Assembly (NCBI GenBank): GCA_050746125.1
Contig: JBOGKX010000132.1
Coordinates: forward strand, 1-64,000
Direction: 5' to 3'
DNA: 64,000 nt
DNA from: JAJPKR01 sp050746125
Lineage (GTDB): Bacteria; Acidobacteriota; Terriglobia; Terriglobales; SCQP01
Shown: piece by piece, positions 1 through 9,400 of the stretch
Layout: each line of letters begins with the position of its first letter
How positions within the stretch are numbered: the stretch's first letter is position 1
Program-made: the position numbers and the translations under genes
Notes under the pieces: generated by a model
The model's input: the letters and a program-made list of their open reading frames with translations, nothing else
The model's database searches: none
What the model was told of the DNA's origin: nothing

Positions 1-148
1 CGGCCAGGTTCACCACCGCCTCCGCGCCTTCGAGCGCCGCCGGCTGCCAATCGCGGGGCAGCCGCTCGGCGGCATGGCCGTCGCGGCGCAACGCGGCGCT
101 CAGCGCCGTGCCGATCAAGCCCGAGGCGCCGGTGATCAGCACTCTCAT
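1..148 (-). CDS. NAD-dependent epimerase, TIGR01777-like (partial, N-terminus only)
   Basis: The gene runs leftward off the window, so only about 49 N-terminal residues are seen. They open with MRVLITGASGLIG, the glycine-rich nucleotide-binding fingerprint of the extended short-chain dehydrogenase family, and reach an EAVVNLA strand. This spacing is typical of the YfcH/SDR39U1 (TIGR01777) epimerase-like proteins, whose substrates are mostly unknown. The start lies nine bases past the stop of the quinone oxidoreductase on the same strand, so it is probably the next gene of one transcript. The exact subfamily cannot be fixed from the N-terminus alone; another NAD-dependent epimerase/dehydratase is possible. 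Confidence 0.75.
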   Translation of the reverse strand, partial: MRVLITGASGLIGTALSAALRRDGHAAERLPRDWQPAALEGAEAVVNLA

Positions 149-157
149 CGCCGCCGT

Positions 158-1117
158 CTAGGGCACAAGGACGATCTTGCCGCGCGCGCCCGGCGCCATC
201 ACCCGCTCCTGCGCGCGCCGCGCTTCAGCCAGCGCGAAGCGCTCGCCTATTACGGGCCGCAACGTGCCGTTCTCGAGGCCGGCCTCGATGGCGGCGACAA
301 TGCCCGCCATGTCCTGCGGCGTGGCGGCAAACAACATCATGCCCAGGACCGCCGCCTCGCGGCTCATGAGATCGCGGGCATTGATCTCGACCCGGCCTCG
401 GCTGCCGACCACGACGACCCGGCCGCGCGGCGCCAGCCAGCCGAGATCCTGGCCGAGATTGACGTTGGCCAGCATCTCGACGATCAGGTCCACGCCGCGC
501 CCGCCGGTCAGCGCTTTGAGCCGCTCGCCGACCTCGGCGGCGCGATGATCGAGGGCATGGTGCGCTCCCTGCTCGGCGACCAGCTCCAATCCCTGCTCGC
601 TGCCGGCCGTGCCGATCACCGTCAGGCCCGCCGCCCGCGCCAACTGCACGCTGGCGACGCCCACCCCGCCACTTGCGCCGTGCACCAGCACGGTTTCGCC
701 CGGCAGCGCCTGGGCGCGCTGGAATAGGGCGCGGTAGGCGGTCATGTAGGCGACGCCCAATGCCGCGCCGGCCTCGAAGCCGATCGGCTCCGGCAAGCGG
801 TGCACGTCGGCCGCCTTGCAGATCGCTAGTTCGGCGTAGGAGCCACCGGCCGAGGCCGTATAGACGCGGTCGCCGGCTTGGCAGCTCGTCACGCCCGCGC
901 CGACGGACTCGATCGTGCCGGCCGCGTCCATGCCGGGCGTGTACGGCAGCGCCGGCTTGATGGCATAGCCGCCGCCGCGAATATAGGTATCGACGGGGTT
1001 CACGCCGGCGGCGCGGACGCGCAGCAGCACTTCGCCGGGGCCGGGCCGCGGCTCGGCCACGGTCTCGAGTTTGAGCACTTCCGGACCGCCGAACTGGTGA
1101 ACTTGAATCGCGCGCAT
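158..1117 (-). CDS. NADPH:quinone oxidoreductase (MDR family, zinc-independent)
   Basis: A 319-residue medium-chain dehydrogenase/reductase of the QOR (zeta-crystallin) type, expected to reduce quinones with NADPH in the cytoplasm. An N-terminal GroES-like domain (about residues 1-125, with AGVNPVDTYIRGG) is followed by a Rossmann domain with the nucleotide loop GASGGVGVASVQLA near residues 147-160 and the C-terminal GKIVLV strand. The structural zinc cysteines of alcohol dehydrogenases are absent, as usual for QOR. I chose the ATG at 1117 because AAGGGAG lies just upstream; an upstream in-frame start would add seven residues. It follows the DUF1697 gene by about 24 bases on the same strand. 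Confidence 0.88.
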   Translation of the reverse strand: MRAIQVHQFGGPEVLKLETVAEPRPGPGEVLLRVRAAGVNPVDTYIRGGGYAIKPALPYTPGMDAAGTIESVGAGVTSCQAGDRVYTASAGGSYAELAICKAADVHRLPEPIGFEAGAALGVAYMTAYRALFQRAQALPGETVLVHGASGGVGVASVQLARAAGLTVIGTAGSEQGLELVAEQGAHHALDHRAAEVGERLKALTGGRGVDLIVEMLANVNLGQDLGWLAPRGRVVVVGSRGRVEINARDLMSREAAVLGMMLFAATPQDMAGIVAAIEAGLENGTLRPVIGERFALAEARRAQERVMAPGARGKIVLVP

Positions 1118-1141
1118 CGCTGGCTCCCTTGCAATCACTTC

Positions 1142-1699
1142 TTAGGATATGTGCTTCTCCATTTCCGCGGCCATGTGCTCCAGCGCCAGGACGGTGTTCC
1201 AATTGCGACTCGTCCCTTCCTGCCCGAGTGTCTTCGCCAGCTTGGCCCAAGGCAGCGTGGCCCGGCCCGCGCCGCGGGGCAGATAACAGTAGATTTCGCG
1301 GCCGGCGATCACGAACTCGTCGGGCGCGCAGTGGATCTCCGCCGCGTGCCGGATTGCCCCTGGGGCCGGCGCGGCGTCGAGAAACGTCACCAGCAATTTG
1401 GCGGGGTCGAAGCCACCCCGCCCCGCGAAGGGATTCGCCGCGGCCACGCCGCGCATTTCGGCGGCGGTGCGCAGCACGACGGCGGCTTCGAATCCGAAGG
1501 CGCGCTCCACGGCTCGCTCGATGCCGGCGCGCAGGCCGGAGATATCGCGTTCCGCACGGTGGAACACCACGTTGCCGCTCTGCAAATGCGTGCGCGCATC
1601 GGCGTAGCCCAATGAAGCGAACATCGCGCGCAGGTTCTCCATCTTCATGCGGCGAGAGCCCAGATTCACGCCTCGTAACAGGCACACCATTGCCGGCAC
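1142..1699 (-). CDS. DUF1697 family protein
   Basis: A 185-residue protein starting VCLLRGVNLGSRRMKM and continuing LGYADARTHLQSGNVVF, the conserved N-terminal signature of DUF1697, a compact ferredoxin-like cytoplasmic family without established biochemistry. Length matches the family. The start is a GTG at 1699 placed close behind an AAGGAGG ribosome-binding site; an ATG three codons later is an alternative. It sits nine bases after the large Asp-box protein and before the quinone reductase, all leftward, so co-transcription is likely. No function can be assigned. Confidence 0.85.
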   Translation of the reverse strand: MPAMVCLLRGVNLGSRRMKMENLRAMFASLGYADARTHLQSGNVVFHRAERDISGLRAGIERAVERAFGFEAAVVLRTAAEMRGVAAANPFAGRGGFDPAKLLVTFLDAAPAPGAIRHAAEIHCAPDEFVIAGREIYCYLPRGAGRATLPWAKLAKTLGQEGTSRNWNTVLALEHMAAEMEKHIS

Positions 1700-1708
1700 C
1701 GCGCCTCC

Positions 1709-4699
1709 TTAATGCGCCGGCCGCAGCGCCGCCAGCCGCGCCAGCAATGCGGCAAGCTGGCTTTGCAGCTCGCGCGCCGCGGCCACCTGCGCCACGGTGG
1801 GGGCGCGATCCACGGTCTCGATGCCGCCGGTCTGCTCGCCGCCGGCGAGCAGCGCGCTCAGCTCGCCGTTGAGGCGCCTCAGGCCGCCGGCGATTTGGCT
1901 CGCTTCGGCGCCAGAAAGCGCGGCGGCCTGGCGCAGCGCCGCCCCATCCCGGTTGAGAGCGCCATACACGCCCATCGCGATCTCGAACTGCTGGCGCAGA
2001 TCGGCGGCGGAGGTCTTAACGCGCGGGTCCATCTTGACAAGCAGCGGCTGGGTGAAGCTATGGCCGGCGATGCTGAGTTGCACCCGATAGCGGCCGGGCA
2101 GCACTGCCGGTCCGCGCGGGTAAAGCGGCGTGTCGTGCGGGATGGCGGAAATCGGGTAGTCGCGCCGCAAACTGTCCGGTGGCGGATAATGCAGGTCCCA
2201 AACGAAGCGGTGCATGCCGGCGCCGGTTTCGAGCGGCCGAAACGGCCGCACCCAATACACCGGCACGCGCAACGTGGCATTGAGCTCCGCGATCGATGCC
2301 GGCGCGCGCTCGGCGCTCGAATAGCGGCGGATCACCTTTCCATTTCCGGCGTAGATCGCCAACGTCACGGTTTCGCTCGCCGGCGCCGGGAGGTAGTAGT
2401 CGAGGATCGCCCCGTCGGGAGGGTTCTCCCCGGCCGGCACTTCCGGCGGCAAGGGCGTATCGGTGTTCGTATCCCGGCGCACCCGCCAGGCGGTTTCGGG
2501 AGCAAAAAGATACGCGCCGTGCGCGGCGGCGGCGGCCCGAATCTGGCGCAGCGGCGTGAGATCGTCCAGGATCCAGAACGACCGGCCGTGCGTGCCGACG
2601 ATGAGATCGTCCCCATGCACGGTCAGGTCGCGCATGGAGGTATGCGGCAAGTTGAGCTGCAGCGACTGCCATTGATCGCCGTCGTCGAAGGAGACGTAAA
2701 CCGAGGTCTCCGTGCCGGCATAGAGCAAGCCTCGGCGCGCCGGGTCGGCGCGCACCACGTTCACCGAAGCGCCGTCGGGCAGGCCGCGGGCGGCAGGTTG
2801 CCAAGTGCCGCCGCCGTCGCGCGTGCGATAGACGTAGGGCCGAAGGTCGTCGGCGCGAAAGCGGTTTACGGCCGCGTAGGCCTCGTCGCGGTCGAAGGGC
2901 GAGGCCTCGATCGTCGCCACCTTGCTCCAGGGGGCGAGCGCGGGCGGCGTGACGTTGCGCCAGCTCTTGCCGCCGTCGCGCGTGACTTGGATCAGCCCAT
3001 CGTCGGTGCCAATCCAGATGAGGCCGGCGTCGAGCGGCGAGGGCGCGATCGAATAGATCACGCCGCGCGCTGGCTGCGCTTGCCGCGGCTCGGCGGCGGC
3101 GAAGGGACCGAGGGTAGGCGGCGCCACCGGCTGGGCGCGGGTGAGATCGGGGCTGACGATCGTCCACGAATGGCCGCCGTCGGTCGTTTTGAATAGCACG
3201 TTCGAGCCAAGATAGAGGGCGTGCGGATCGGCCGGCGAGAACACCAAGGGCGCGGTGCGGCGAAAACGATACTTCCCGCCCGACAGAACCTGGGGCGCGA
3301 CGTTTTGCGCCTGGTGCGTGCGCCAGTCGAAGCGCGTTACCTTGCCGCCATAAACGATCTCCGGATCGAGCGGATCGGGCGCGACCATCGCGTACTCCTC
3401 CGCTCCCACCGGATGCCAATCGCGAAACGTGATCTCGCCGTCGTCGCCGCGGCTCAGCACGCCGGCCGACCCGCTCTCCTGCTGGCCGCCGTAGACGCGG
3501 TACGGAAAATGATTGTCGGCGGCAACGTGATAGAACTGCGCCGTCGGCTGGTTATACCAACTGCTCCAGGTGCGGCCGCCGTTGACGCTGATCGTCGCCC
3601 CCTGGTCGACGCCGAGGAAAATGACCAAAGGATTGGCCGGATCGAGCCAGATGGAGTGATAATCGTCGCCGCCGGGCGCCCCCTTGATCGGAATGAAGCT
3701 TTGCCCGGCGTCGGTGGAGCGGTAGGTGGAGGTATTGGCGGCGTAGATGGTGTTTTCGTCGCGCGGATCGACGACGATGCCGGCAAAATCGTCGCCCCGC
3801 CCGTAGACGCGAGTCTCGTCGTTTACTAGCCGCCAGTTCTCGCCGCCATCGTCGGAACGGTAGAGCCCGCCGCCCGGGCGCGCTTGCACGAGCGCATATA
3901 TGCGGCGCGGATCGGTGGGCGCGATGCCGATGCCGATGCGACCCAAATGGCCGCTCTGCCAAGTAGGCAGCCCTTGCGTCAGAGGCCGCCACGTTTCGCC
4001 GCCGTCGGTGCTCTTGTACAGGCCGCTACCCGGCCCTTCGAGCGGCCCCCACGGCGTATAGCGCGCCGCCCAGAGATCCGCATACACGGTATTGGGATCG
4101 CTCGGATCCAGGGCGACTTGAATGGCGCCGGTGTTCTCGTCTTTGTAAAGCACGCGAGTGAAACTGCGGCCGCCGTCGGTCGAGCGATACACGCCGCGTT
4201 CGGTGTTCGGCCCATACGGATGGCCCAGCGCGGCCACGAAGAGCCGATTCGCGTCGTGTGGATCCACGGCGATGGCGCCGATCTGCTGCGCATCGCGCAA
4301 GCCCAGGTGAGTCCAGGTCCGGCCGCCGTCGGTGGATTTATAGATTCCATCGCCGGTCGAGAGGTCGGGACGGTGCAGCCCTTCGCCGCTGCCTACATAG
4401 ATGACGTCCGGATTCGAAGGCGCGACGGCTAGTGCGCCGATCGAGCCGGTGTCCTCACCAGCGAAGATCGGCCGCCAGGTCGTGCCGTAGTCGTCGCTCT
4501 TCCATACCCCGCCATCGACCGCGCCGAAATAGAACAGGCCGGGACGCGAGGGCACGCCGGCGATCGCTACCACCCGGCCGCCGCGAAAGGGCCCGATCAG
4601 CCGCCAGCGCATCCCCTGAAATAACGCCGGGTTGTATTTTTGCGCGCCAGCGCAGGCGACGGTCAGTGCGATCAAGACAAGCTGACGAAACGTGCGCAC
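1709..4699 (-). CDS. Secreted Asp-box (BNR/VPS10-sortilin-like) beta-propeller protein
   Basis: A 996-residue exported protein of the sortilin/VPS10-like 'glycosyl hydrolase' group that is widespread in Acidobacteriota. The N-terminus (VRTFRQLVLIALTVACAGAQ) is a signal peptide. At least ten Asp-boxes follow over residues 50-650, for example STDGGRTW, STDGGETW, SDDGGENW, TTDGGHSW and TRDGGKSW, giving one or two beta-propellers; the last third is a beta-rich and helical tail. Catalytic residues of true sialidases are not evident, so hydrolase activity is unproven. The start is the GTG at 4699, directly behind GGAGGTG; a longer reading to 4753 would put residues before the signal peptide. It follows the TonB-dependent receptor by 91 bases on the same strand. 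Confidence 0.87.
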   Translation of the reverse strand: MRTFRQLVLIALTVACAGAQKYNPALFQGMRWRLIGPFRGGRVVAIAGVPSRPGLFYFGAVDGGVWKSDDYGTTWRPIFAGEDTGSIGALAVAPSNPDVIYVGSGEGLHRPDLSTGDGIYKSTDGGRTWTHLGLRDAQQIGAIAVDPHDANRLFVAALGHPYGPNTERGVYRSTDGGRSFTRVLYKDENTGAIQVALDPSDPNTVYADLWAARYTPWGPLEGPGSGLYKSTDGGETWRPLTQGLPTWQSGHLGRIGIGIAPTDPRRIYALVQARPGGGLYRSDDGGENWRLVNDETRVYGRGDDFAGIVVDPRDENTIYAANTSTYRSTDAGQSFIPIKGAPGGDDYHSIWLDPANPLVIFLGVDQGATISVNGGRTWSSWYNQPTAQFYHVAADNHFPYRVYGGQQESGSAGVLSRGDDGEITFRDWHPVGAEEYAMVAPDPLDPEIVYGGKVTRFDWRTHQAQNVAPQVLSGGKYRFRRTAPLVFSPADPHALYLGSNVLFKTTDGGHSWTIVSPDLTRAQPVAPPTLGPFAAAEPRQAQPARGVIYSIAPSPLDAGLIWIGTDDGLIQVTRDGGKSWRNVTPPALAPWSKVATIEASPFDRDEAYAAVNRFRADDLRPYVYRTRDGGGTWQPAARGLPDGASVNVVRADPARRGLLYAGTETSVYVSFDDGDQWQSLQLNLPHTSMRDLTVHGDDLIVGTHGRSFWILDDLTPLRQIRAAAAAHGAYLFAPETAWRVRRDTNTDTPLPPEVPAGENPPDGAILDYYLPAPASETVTLAIYAGNGKVIRRYSSAERAPASIAELNATLRVPVYWVRPFRPLETGAGMHRFVWDLHYPPPDSLRRDYPISAIPHDTPLYPRGPAVLPGRYRVQLSIAGHSFTQPLLVKMDPRVKTSAADLRQQFEIAMGVYGALNRDGAALRQAAALSGAEASQIAGGLRRLNGELSALLAGGEQTGGIETVDRAPTVAQVAAARELQSQLAALLARLAALRPAH

Positions 4700-4790
4700 A
4701 AGCACCTCCGAGGCCGACTGTGAAAGCACAGCGTAGCAGAGTGGCAGATTCAAATGCGGCGCGATATTTGCCGCGCCGCGAGCGGCGGCG

Positions 4791-7598
4791 CTAGTACTCG
4801 TAGTCGAGTGAAAACTCGATCACGCGCGCCCCTTGGCTCGCGATCGCATGGCCGAAGCTCGGCAAGGGCGACGGGTCCGGGCCGAAGAAGGGGTTGAGCG
4901 CCGCGGCATTGGGGTGATTCAAGACGTTGAAGGCTTCCGCCACGACGTCCAGATGCGCGAACTCGCCGTGGGGAAAATACTTCAGCACGCGCAGGTTCAA
5001 ATTCGCCGTCGGCGGCAGCCGCAAACTGTTGCGTCCGAAGCCGGCCGGACGCGCCGCCAAGGGGAACGCCAGAGAATGGTTGGCGTCGAAACCGAGCAGC
5101 GGATCGGCCGGGACGCCGCTGGCGACGATCAGGATGGGCGCAAGCTCGATATGGTCGAAGGCGCGCTCGAACCAGCCGTGGGCTTGCTGGCCGGGTTCGT
5201 CTTCGTCGGGGCCGATGGGAAGATCCCACAGAGCATCGAAAGTGAGGCGCTGGCGCTGATCCTGAAGCGAGTAGCCGAGCTCGGCCGCGAGGGCGAAAGG
5301 ATCCTGCGGCTGTTCCTCGAAGCTTGACGCGTCGTCGAGAGTCTTGGCCCAGGTATAGCTGGCCAGCCACTCGAAATCATTGGCCATGCGGCGGTTGAAG
5401 GTGGCCGTGACGCCGTTGTAAGTCGAGCTGGAAGAATCTTCCAACTGGTAGATCGCGTCCAGTCCGGGCGCCAGGCGGCCGGGGCCCAAAATCGGGCCAA
5501 CGGACTGCAAGTTGATATTGCGCGTGCGCGGCAATTTCACGCCACGGGAGAGCAAATAATCGAGGCTGATGGTGGTGTCTCCTCCTATATAGCGTTCGAC
5601 GCCGGCGCTGGCGCGCATGCTATAAGGGGTGGCGAGATTGGGGTCGGGGCGGTATATCGATGGCCCCAAGCCCGGCCAAGGCGCCGATAGCGTCCCTCCC
5701 TGTGTCGCTTGCAGGATGGCGCCGGCCTGCGCCCCTTCGGCCACTTGCTGGAAGCCCTGGCTGCCGCCGAATTCGATGCCCCGATTCAAATTGGCGAGAA
5801 TCGCGCGATCGTAGAAAACGCCGAATCCGGCTCGCAGAAGCCAGCCTGCGGCGGGATTGAAAGCCAGCCCCAGGCGCGGACTGAAATCGTCGCGATCGTC
5901 CGCAAAGCCGGCGGGCAGATGTTCCAAGTCGTAGCGCAGCCCGAGATCCAAGGACAGCCGGCGGGCGGCTTGCCAATGGTCCTGAACGAAAGCACCGTAG
6001 CTCGTAACCGCATAGTCGGAGCCGGGGCTGCCAAAACTTTGCCGGAAGGAGTCAGGCGCGCCGGCAAAGAAATCGGGCAAGCTTGCGAACTGGTAAAGGC
6101 CGCCGAAGCCGTCTTGGATGCTCACGCGCTCGCGCACGCGGTTGAGGGTGCCGCCCAGCGTCCACAAATTCGGCCCGCTGCCGCGCATATAGCTGTAGTT
6201 GACTTGATAGTGGTTTTCACGGCGGAAGGAGTTGCCGCCGTAGGGGCGTCCGAAGTCGGCGATGCCGGCGATCTCCACGCCCGGGCCGGCCGTCTGATTG
6301 CTGGCCAGGCGGACGCGCCGCGTGGCGACCTGAAAGCGCCAGTCTTCGACCGCGCGCGACCCATGGGTGGTAGTTAGGCCGGCCGCCAGATCTTGGTCGG
6401 CGATGAAGCTGTTGCCGAACGCGCCCGCATCGTTCAGTCCGCCCTCCCCATAGGCGTTACCCGCCACGCGATTATTGGTGAGCGCATAGCGCAGCATCAG
6501 CGACCGGCGCGCGCTCAGTTGCGCATCGATCCGGCCCGAAGCCTCGGTTTCGGCGCGTGCGATCGGGATTGGCGCGGCCGACAGCCGCCGCTGCGGAAGG
6601 CCGGGATCGGCGCCTCCCCCGAGAAAGGAATCGATCGCCGCGACCGCGGCGGGATCGAGATCGACGGCGGCTCGCCCGCGATTGCGCTCTTGCTCGGCGG
6701 CGGCGTAATAAAAGACGCGGTTCTTCTCGATCGCGCCGCCGCGGGCCAGGCCGACCCGGAGGCGGTCGAAAGGCGGTTTTGCGGCGGCGCCGGAAAAGGG
6801 ATCGCGGGCATTTAACGCCGCCCCTTGCGCAAACACGAAGGCGTCGCCGTGGACCGTGTTGCCGCCGCTGCGGGTGACGACGTCGATCGCCCCGCCCGAC
6901 GCGCCGCCATACTGCGCGGAGAGCCCGTTGTTGACGACCTGATACTCCTGCACGATCTCGGGCGAGAGCTCGGTGCGGCTGGCGCCGCTGAACTCGTCGT
7001 TGTTGTCGAGCCCGTCAATGCAAATGTTATTGCTGCGCGGCCGCAGTCCGCCGACGCTGAAGCCGCTGTCGGCAAGCGCGACATGCGGGCTGCCGGACCG
7101 CGGGGCGGCGGCGGAGACCCCAGGCTGCATCAGCACGAAATCCAGGGCATTGCGGCTGTGCACCGGCAACTCCTCGATGCGTTCCCGGTCCACGCGCGAG
7201 GAGAGCGAGCTTTGGCTCACGTCGAGGCCCGGCGGCTTGGCCGCCACCGTCACGCTGGCATGAACCGCCGCCGGCTGCAAGATGATGGTCAGTTGCAGCC
7301 GCGTCCCCAACTCCAGCACCAGGCCGGTGCGCCGATACGGCGCAAATCCGTTCCGCTCCACTTCCAAGTCGTAAACGCCGACGGGAAGAGAAAACAGTTG
7401 AAAAGTCCCGCCGGCATCGCTCACCGCGCGCCGGACCAGGCCCGTGTCGCCGCGGCGCAACGCCACCGCCGCGCCGGCGACAGCGCCGCCGGCGGAATCG
7501 AGAACGCGGCCCGCCACAGCGGCTCCGGATAGCGCGGACTGAGCCGCGGCGAACATCCCACAGGAAAAGATCAAGACCGATATCGCGATCGCACGCAC
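4791..7598 (-). CDS. OAR-like TonB-dependent receptor with carboxypeptidase-regulatory domain
   Basis: A 935-residue outer-membrane receptor. After a signal peptide (ISVLIFSCGMFAAAQS) comes a carboxypeptidase-regulatory-like beta-sandwich (GRVLDSAGGAVAGA, near residues 28-105), then a plug with VDRERIEELPVHSRNALDF and GLDNNDEF motifs, then a long beta-barrel ending in SLDYEY with an aromatic C-terminus as usual for BAM substrates. This layout is that of the expanded acidobacterial receptors thought to take up oligosaccharides or peptides; the ligand is unknown. The GTG at 7598 is preferred because AAGGAGG precedes it. It is followed by the Asp-box protein, suggesting a joint surface-binding role. 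TonB is encoded 46 kb away. Confidence 0.9.
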   Translation of the reverse strand: MRAIAISVLIFSCGMFAAAQSALSGAAVAGRVLDSAGGAVAGAAVALRRGDTGLVRRAVSDAGGTFQLFSLPVGVYDLEVERNGFAPYRRTGLVLELGTRLQLTIILQPAAVHASVTVAAKPPGLDVSQSSLSSRVDRERIEELPVHSRNALDFVLMQPGVSAAAPRSGSPHVALADSGFSVGGLRPRSNNICIDGLDNNDEFSGASRTELSPEIVQEYQVVNNGLSAQYGGASGGAIDVVTRSGGNTVHGDAFVFAQGAALNARDPFSGAAAKPPFDRLRVGLARGGAIEKNRVFYYAAAEQERNRGRAAVDLDPAAVAAIDSFLGGGADPGLPQRRLSAAPIPIARAETEASGRIDAQLSARRSLMLRYALTNNRVAGNAYGEGGLNDAGAFGNSFIADQDLAAGLTTTHGSRAVEDWRFQVATRRVRLASNQTAGPGVEIAGIADFGRPYGGNSFRRENHYQVNYSYMRGSGPNLWTLGGTLNRVRERVSIQDGFGGLYQFASLPDFFAGAPDSFRQSFGSPGSDYAVTSYGAFVQDHWQAARRLSLDLGLRYDLEHLPAGFADDRDDFSPRLGLAFNPAAGWLLRAGFGVFYDRAILANLNRGIEFGGSQGFQQVAEGAQAGAILQATQGGTLSAPWPGLGPSIYRPDPNLATPYSMRASAGVERYIGGDTTISLDYLLSRGVKLPRTRNINLQSVGPILGPGRLAPGLDAIYQLEDSSSSTYNGVTATFNRRMANDFEWLASYTWAKTLDDASSFEEQPQDPFALAAELGYSLQDQRQRLTFDALWDLPIGPDEDEPGQQAHGWFERAFDHIELAPILIVASGVPADPLLGFDANHSLAFPLAARPAGFGRNSLRLPPTANLNLRVLKYFPHGEFAHLDVVAEAFNVLNHPNAAALNPFFGPDPSPLPSFGHAIASQGARVIEFSLDYEY

Positions 7599-7657
7599 GC
7601 AAGCCTCCTTTTTCACGGCCACTCGAACCGGGCACGGACACACTTCGAGTGGAGGCG

Positions 7658-7993
7658 CTAAACGCGCAGCAAGGAGGGAGGGGAGGGCGGCGAGAGGATG
7701 AGCTGACGCGCGCCAGCTGCGGCGCGGAGTGAGCTAGCCGCCGCCGGCGCGGTTGGATTGGGCAGCGGCGATTCGGCCGGAGCGGGCGCAAACTTCCGGT
7801 AAGCCCAGTACCCGGCGGTGGCCAGCACCGCCAGGGCGCTGACATTCAGTTCCAGATCGCGGGGTGAAAATCGGTCATGGCGGTCGGCGGCTTGGGAAAT
7901 CGGGGCCAGCAGCAACATCAAGACCGCGCCGCATAAAAGCGCGCTCCGCAGCGCGGCGGGGCCGCGCCGGCTGCCGCATCGCGATAGCCGCAT
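7658..7993 (-). CDS. Small hypothetical membrane protein
   Basis: A possible 111-residue protein upstream of the TonB-dependent receptor on the same strand. It has a basic N-terminus and a hydrophobic segment (ALLCGAVLMLLLAPIS) ending at a likely signal-peptidase site (QAADRH), then a second hydrophobic stretch (NVSALAVLATAGYWAY) and a proline/alanine-rich tail. I do not recognise a family. No good ribosome-binding site precedes the ATG at 7993, and the tail is of low complexity, so the call is tentative. A longer reading in the same frame is antisense to the MBL gene and looks spurious. Confidence 0.4.
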   Translation of the reverse strand: MRLSRCGSRRGPAALRSALLCGAVLMLLLAPISQAADRHDRFSPRDLELNVSALAVLATAGYWAYRKFAPAPAESPLPNPTAPAAASSLRAAAGARQLILSPPSPPSLLRV

Positions 7994-8050
7994 GCAAAAA
8001 AGTTTATCATCCGCCTCGCCACGAAATCGCCGGCAGAGTAGAGTGTTCGC

Positions 8051-9139
8051 ATGTCTGAGTTCGCCGGCCGCCGCGCTGTCCGCAAGCCCTGGCTTCCGCT
8101 CTCGCTCTTTGCCGCCGCCATCATGCTGGCGCCGCCGCTCGCGCGCCAGGCGCGCCAGCCCCGCGCCGCCGCGGCCGCGACGCTGCGCATCTATTTCATT
8201 GACGTGGAAGGCGGCCAGTCCACGCTCTTCGTCGCGCCGACGGGTCAGTCCCTGCTCGTGGATACCGGCTGGCCCGATCACCACGGCCGCGACGCCGAGC
8301 GCATCATCACCGCCGCCAAGGACGCCGGCATCACCAAAATCGATTACCTGCTGCTGACTCACTACCACATCGATCACACCGGCGGCGTGCCCAATCTCGT
8401 GGCGCGGTTCCCCGTGGGCACGTTCATCGATCACGGCCCCAACCGCGAACCGGGCGACGCCGCGACCGCCGCCGCATTCGCCGGCTACCAGCAGGTCTTG
8501 TCGTCGGGCAAGCATGGGCATCTCACCGCTCATCCCGGCGAGCTACTGCCGATTCGCGGCCTGCGCGTCGAGGCGGTCAGCGCCGATGGCAATCTCCTCG
8601 CACACCCGCTGCCCGGCGCCGGCCAGCCCAACGCCGCCGCTTGCGCGGCGTCGGAACGGCGGCCCGCCGATCAGACCGAAAACGGCCGCTCGCTCGGCGT
8701 GTTGATCACCTTCGGCAAGCTGCGGATTCTCGATCTCGGCGATCTCACCTGGGACAAAGAGAGGCAGCTGATGTGCCCAGTCAACAAGCTGGGCCGAGTG
8801 GATCTTTACATCGTCTCCCACCACGGCTGGGACCATAGCGGCAGCCCCGCGCTAGTGGACGGCATACGCCCTCGCCTGGCGGTGATGGATAACGGCGCGG
8901 ACAAAGGCGGCACGCCCTCGACCTGGGACATCATCGAAAAGGCGCCGGGGCACACGGCGCTTTGGCAGCTTCACTATGCGAACGCCGGCGGCTCCGCCCA
9001 CAACGTGGCGCCGGAATACATCGCCAATCCTCCCGGTCCGGACGGCGGACACTTCCTCCGGGTGACTTGCCGCCGCGACGGTACGATGTTCGTTTTCAAC
9101 TCCCGCACCGGGCGGACGCAGCGTTACGCGCGGCGCTAA
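8051..9139 (+). CDS. Exported ComEC/Rec2-like MBL-fold metallohydrolase
   Basis: A 362-residue metallo-beta-lactamase-fold protein. A hydrophobic N-terminal segment (PLSLFAAAIMLAPPLA) suggests export or anchoring. The metal motif HYHIDH is at residues 104-109 (H104, H106, D108, H109), followed by a further aspartate in LDLGDLTWDKE and a late SHHGWDHSGS loop. This pattern matches the free-standing ComEC-type MBL proteins, which in some cases hydrolyse phosphodiesters or nucleic acids; the substrate here is unknown. The ComEC membrane channel is absent. The last 31 bases, coding for the end of the protein, recur almost unchanged at 12563-12593. Confidence 0.85.
   Translation: MSEFAGRRAVRKPWLPLSLFAAAIMLAPPLARQARQPRAAAAATLRIYFIDVEGGQSTLFVAPTGQSLLVDTGWPDHHGRDAERIITAAKDAGITKIDYLLLTHYHIDHTGGVPNLVARFPVGTFIDHGPNREPGDAATAAAFAGYQQVLSSGKHGHLTAHPGELLPIRGLRVEAVSADGNLLAHPLPGAGQPNAAACAASERRPADQTENGRSLGVLITFGKLRILDLGDLTWDKERQLMCPVNKLGRVDLYIVSHHGWDHSGSPALVDGIRPRLAVMDNGADKGGTPSTWDIIEKAPGHTALWQLHYANAGGSAHNVAPEYIANPPGPDGGHFLRVTCRRDGTMFVFNSRTGRTQRYARR
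9109..9139 (+). repeat. 31-bp direct repeat, left copy
   Basis: This stretch, the 3' end of the MBL gene including its stop, matches 12563-12593 in the same orientation with two mismatches (9115 and 9126). The copies bracket the PadR/ADOP gene pair. The core GCGTTRCGCGCGGCGCTAA is partly palindromic. It may mark a cassette insertion or duplication. Confidence 0.7.
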
Positions 9140-9362
9140 TCGCCGCACCTTGGAGAGCCCTGAGCGGAGCCGCCCTCAGTTGCCGGGCGTCGAAGCCGCG
9201 CCGCAGCCGCGACCAACGGGAGCGGCGTCCAGAATAGGTAATCACTCCCATGCGATCTCCGCGCCGAGCCGCAGCGCCCGAAAACCCATGGACCCGGGCT
9301 TCCACGGCTGCGGTTGTGGTCGCGCCGAAGTCGGCGCCCGGGCCTCGGGACCGAAATCCAGC

Positions 9363-9391
9363 TTGACGTTTGGCAAGCAGTGTCGTTAACA
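9363..9391 (+). promoter_or_regulatory. Candidate sigma70 promoter for padR-ADOP operon
   Basis: TTGACG at 9363-9368 and TTAACA at 9386-9391 are separated by 17 bases, ending ten bases before the padR GTG. A TGT-N5-ACA half-palindrome (9381-9391) overlaps the -10 element and could be an autoregulatory PadR operator; that is inference. The preceding 220 bases (9140-9362) hold nothing else I can support. Confidence 0.5.
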
Positions 9392-9400
9392 TCTGTTGCT

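Noticed and set aside
225..1685. Long open frames antisense to, or shifted from, the quinone oxidoreductase and neighbours
   Set aside because: Arginine-, proline- and alanine-rich translations without motifs, as expected for GC-rich genes read in other frames.
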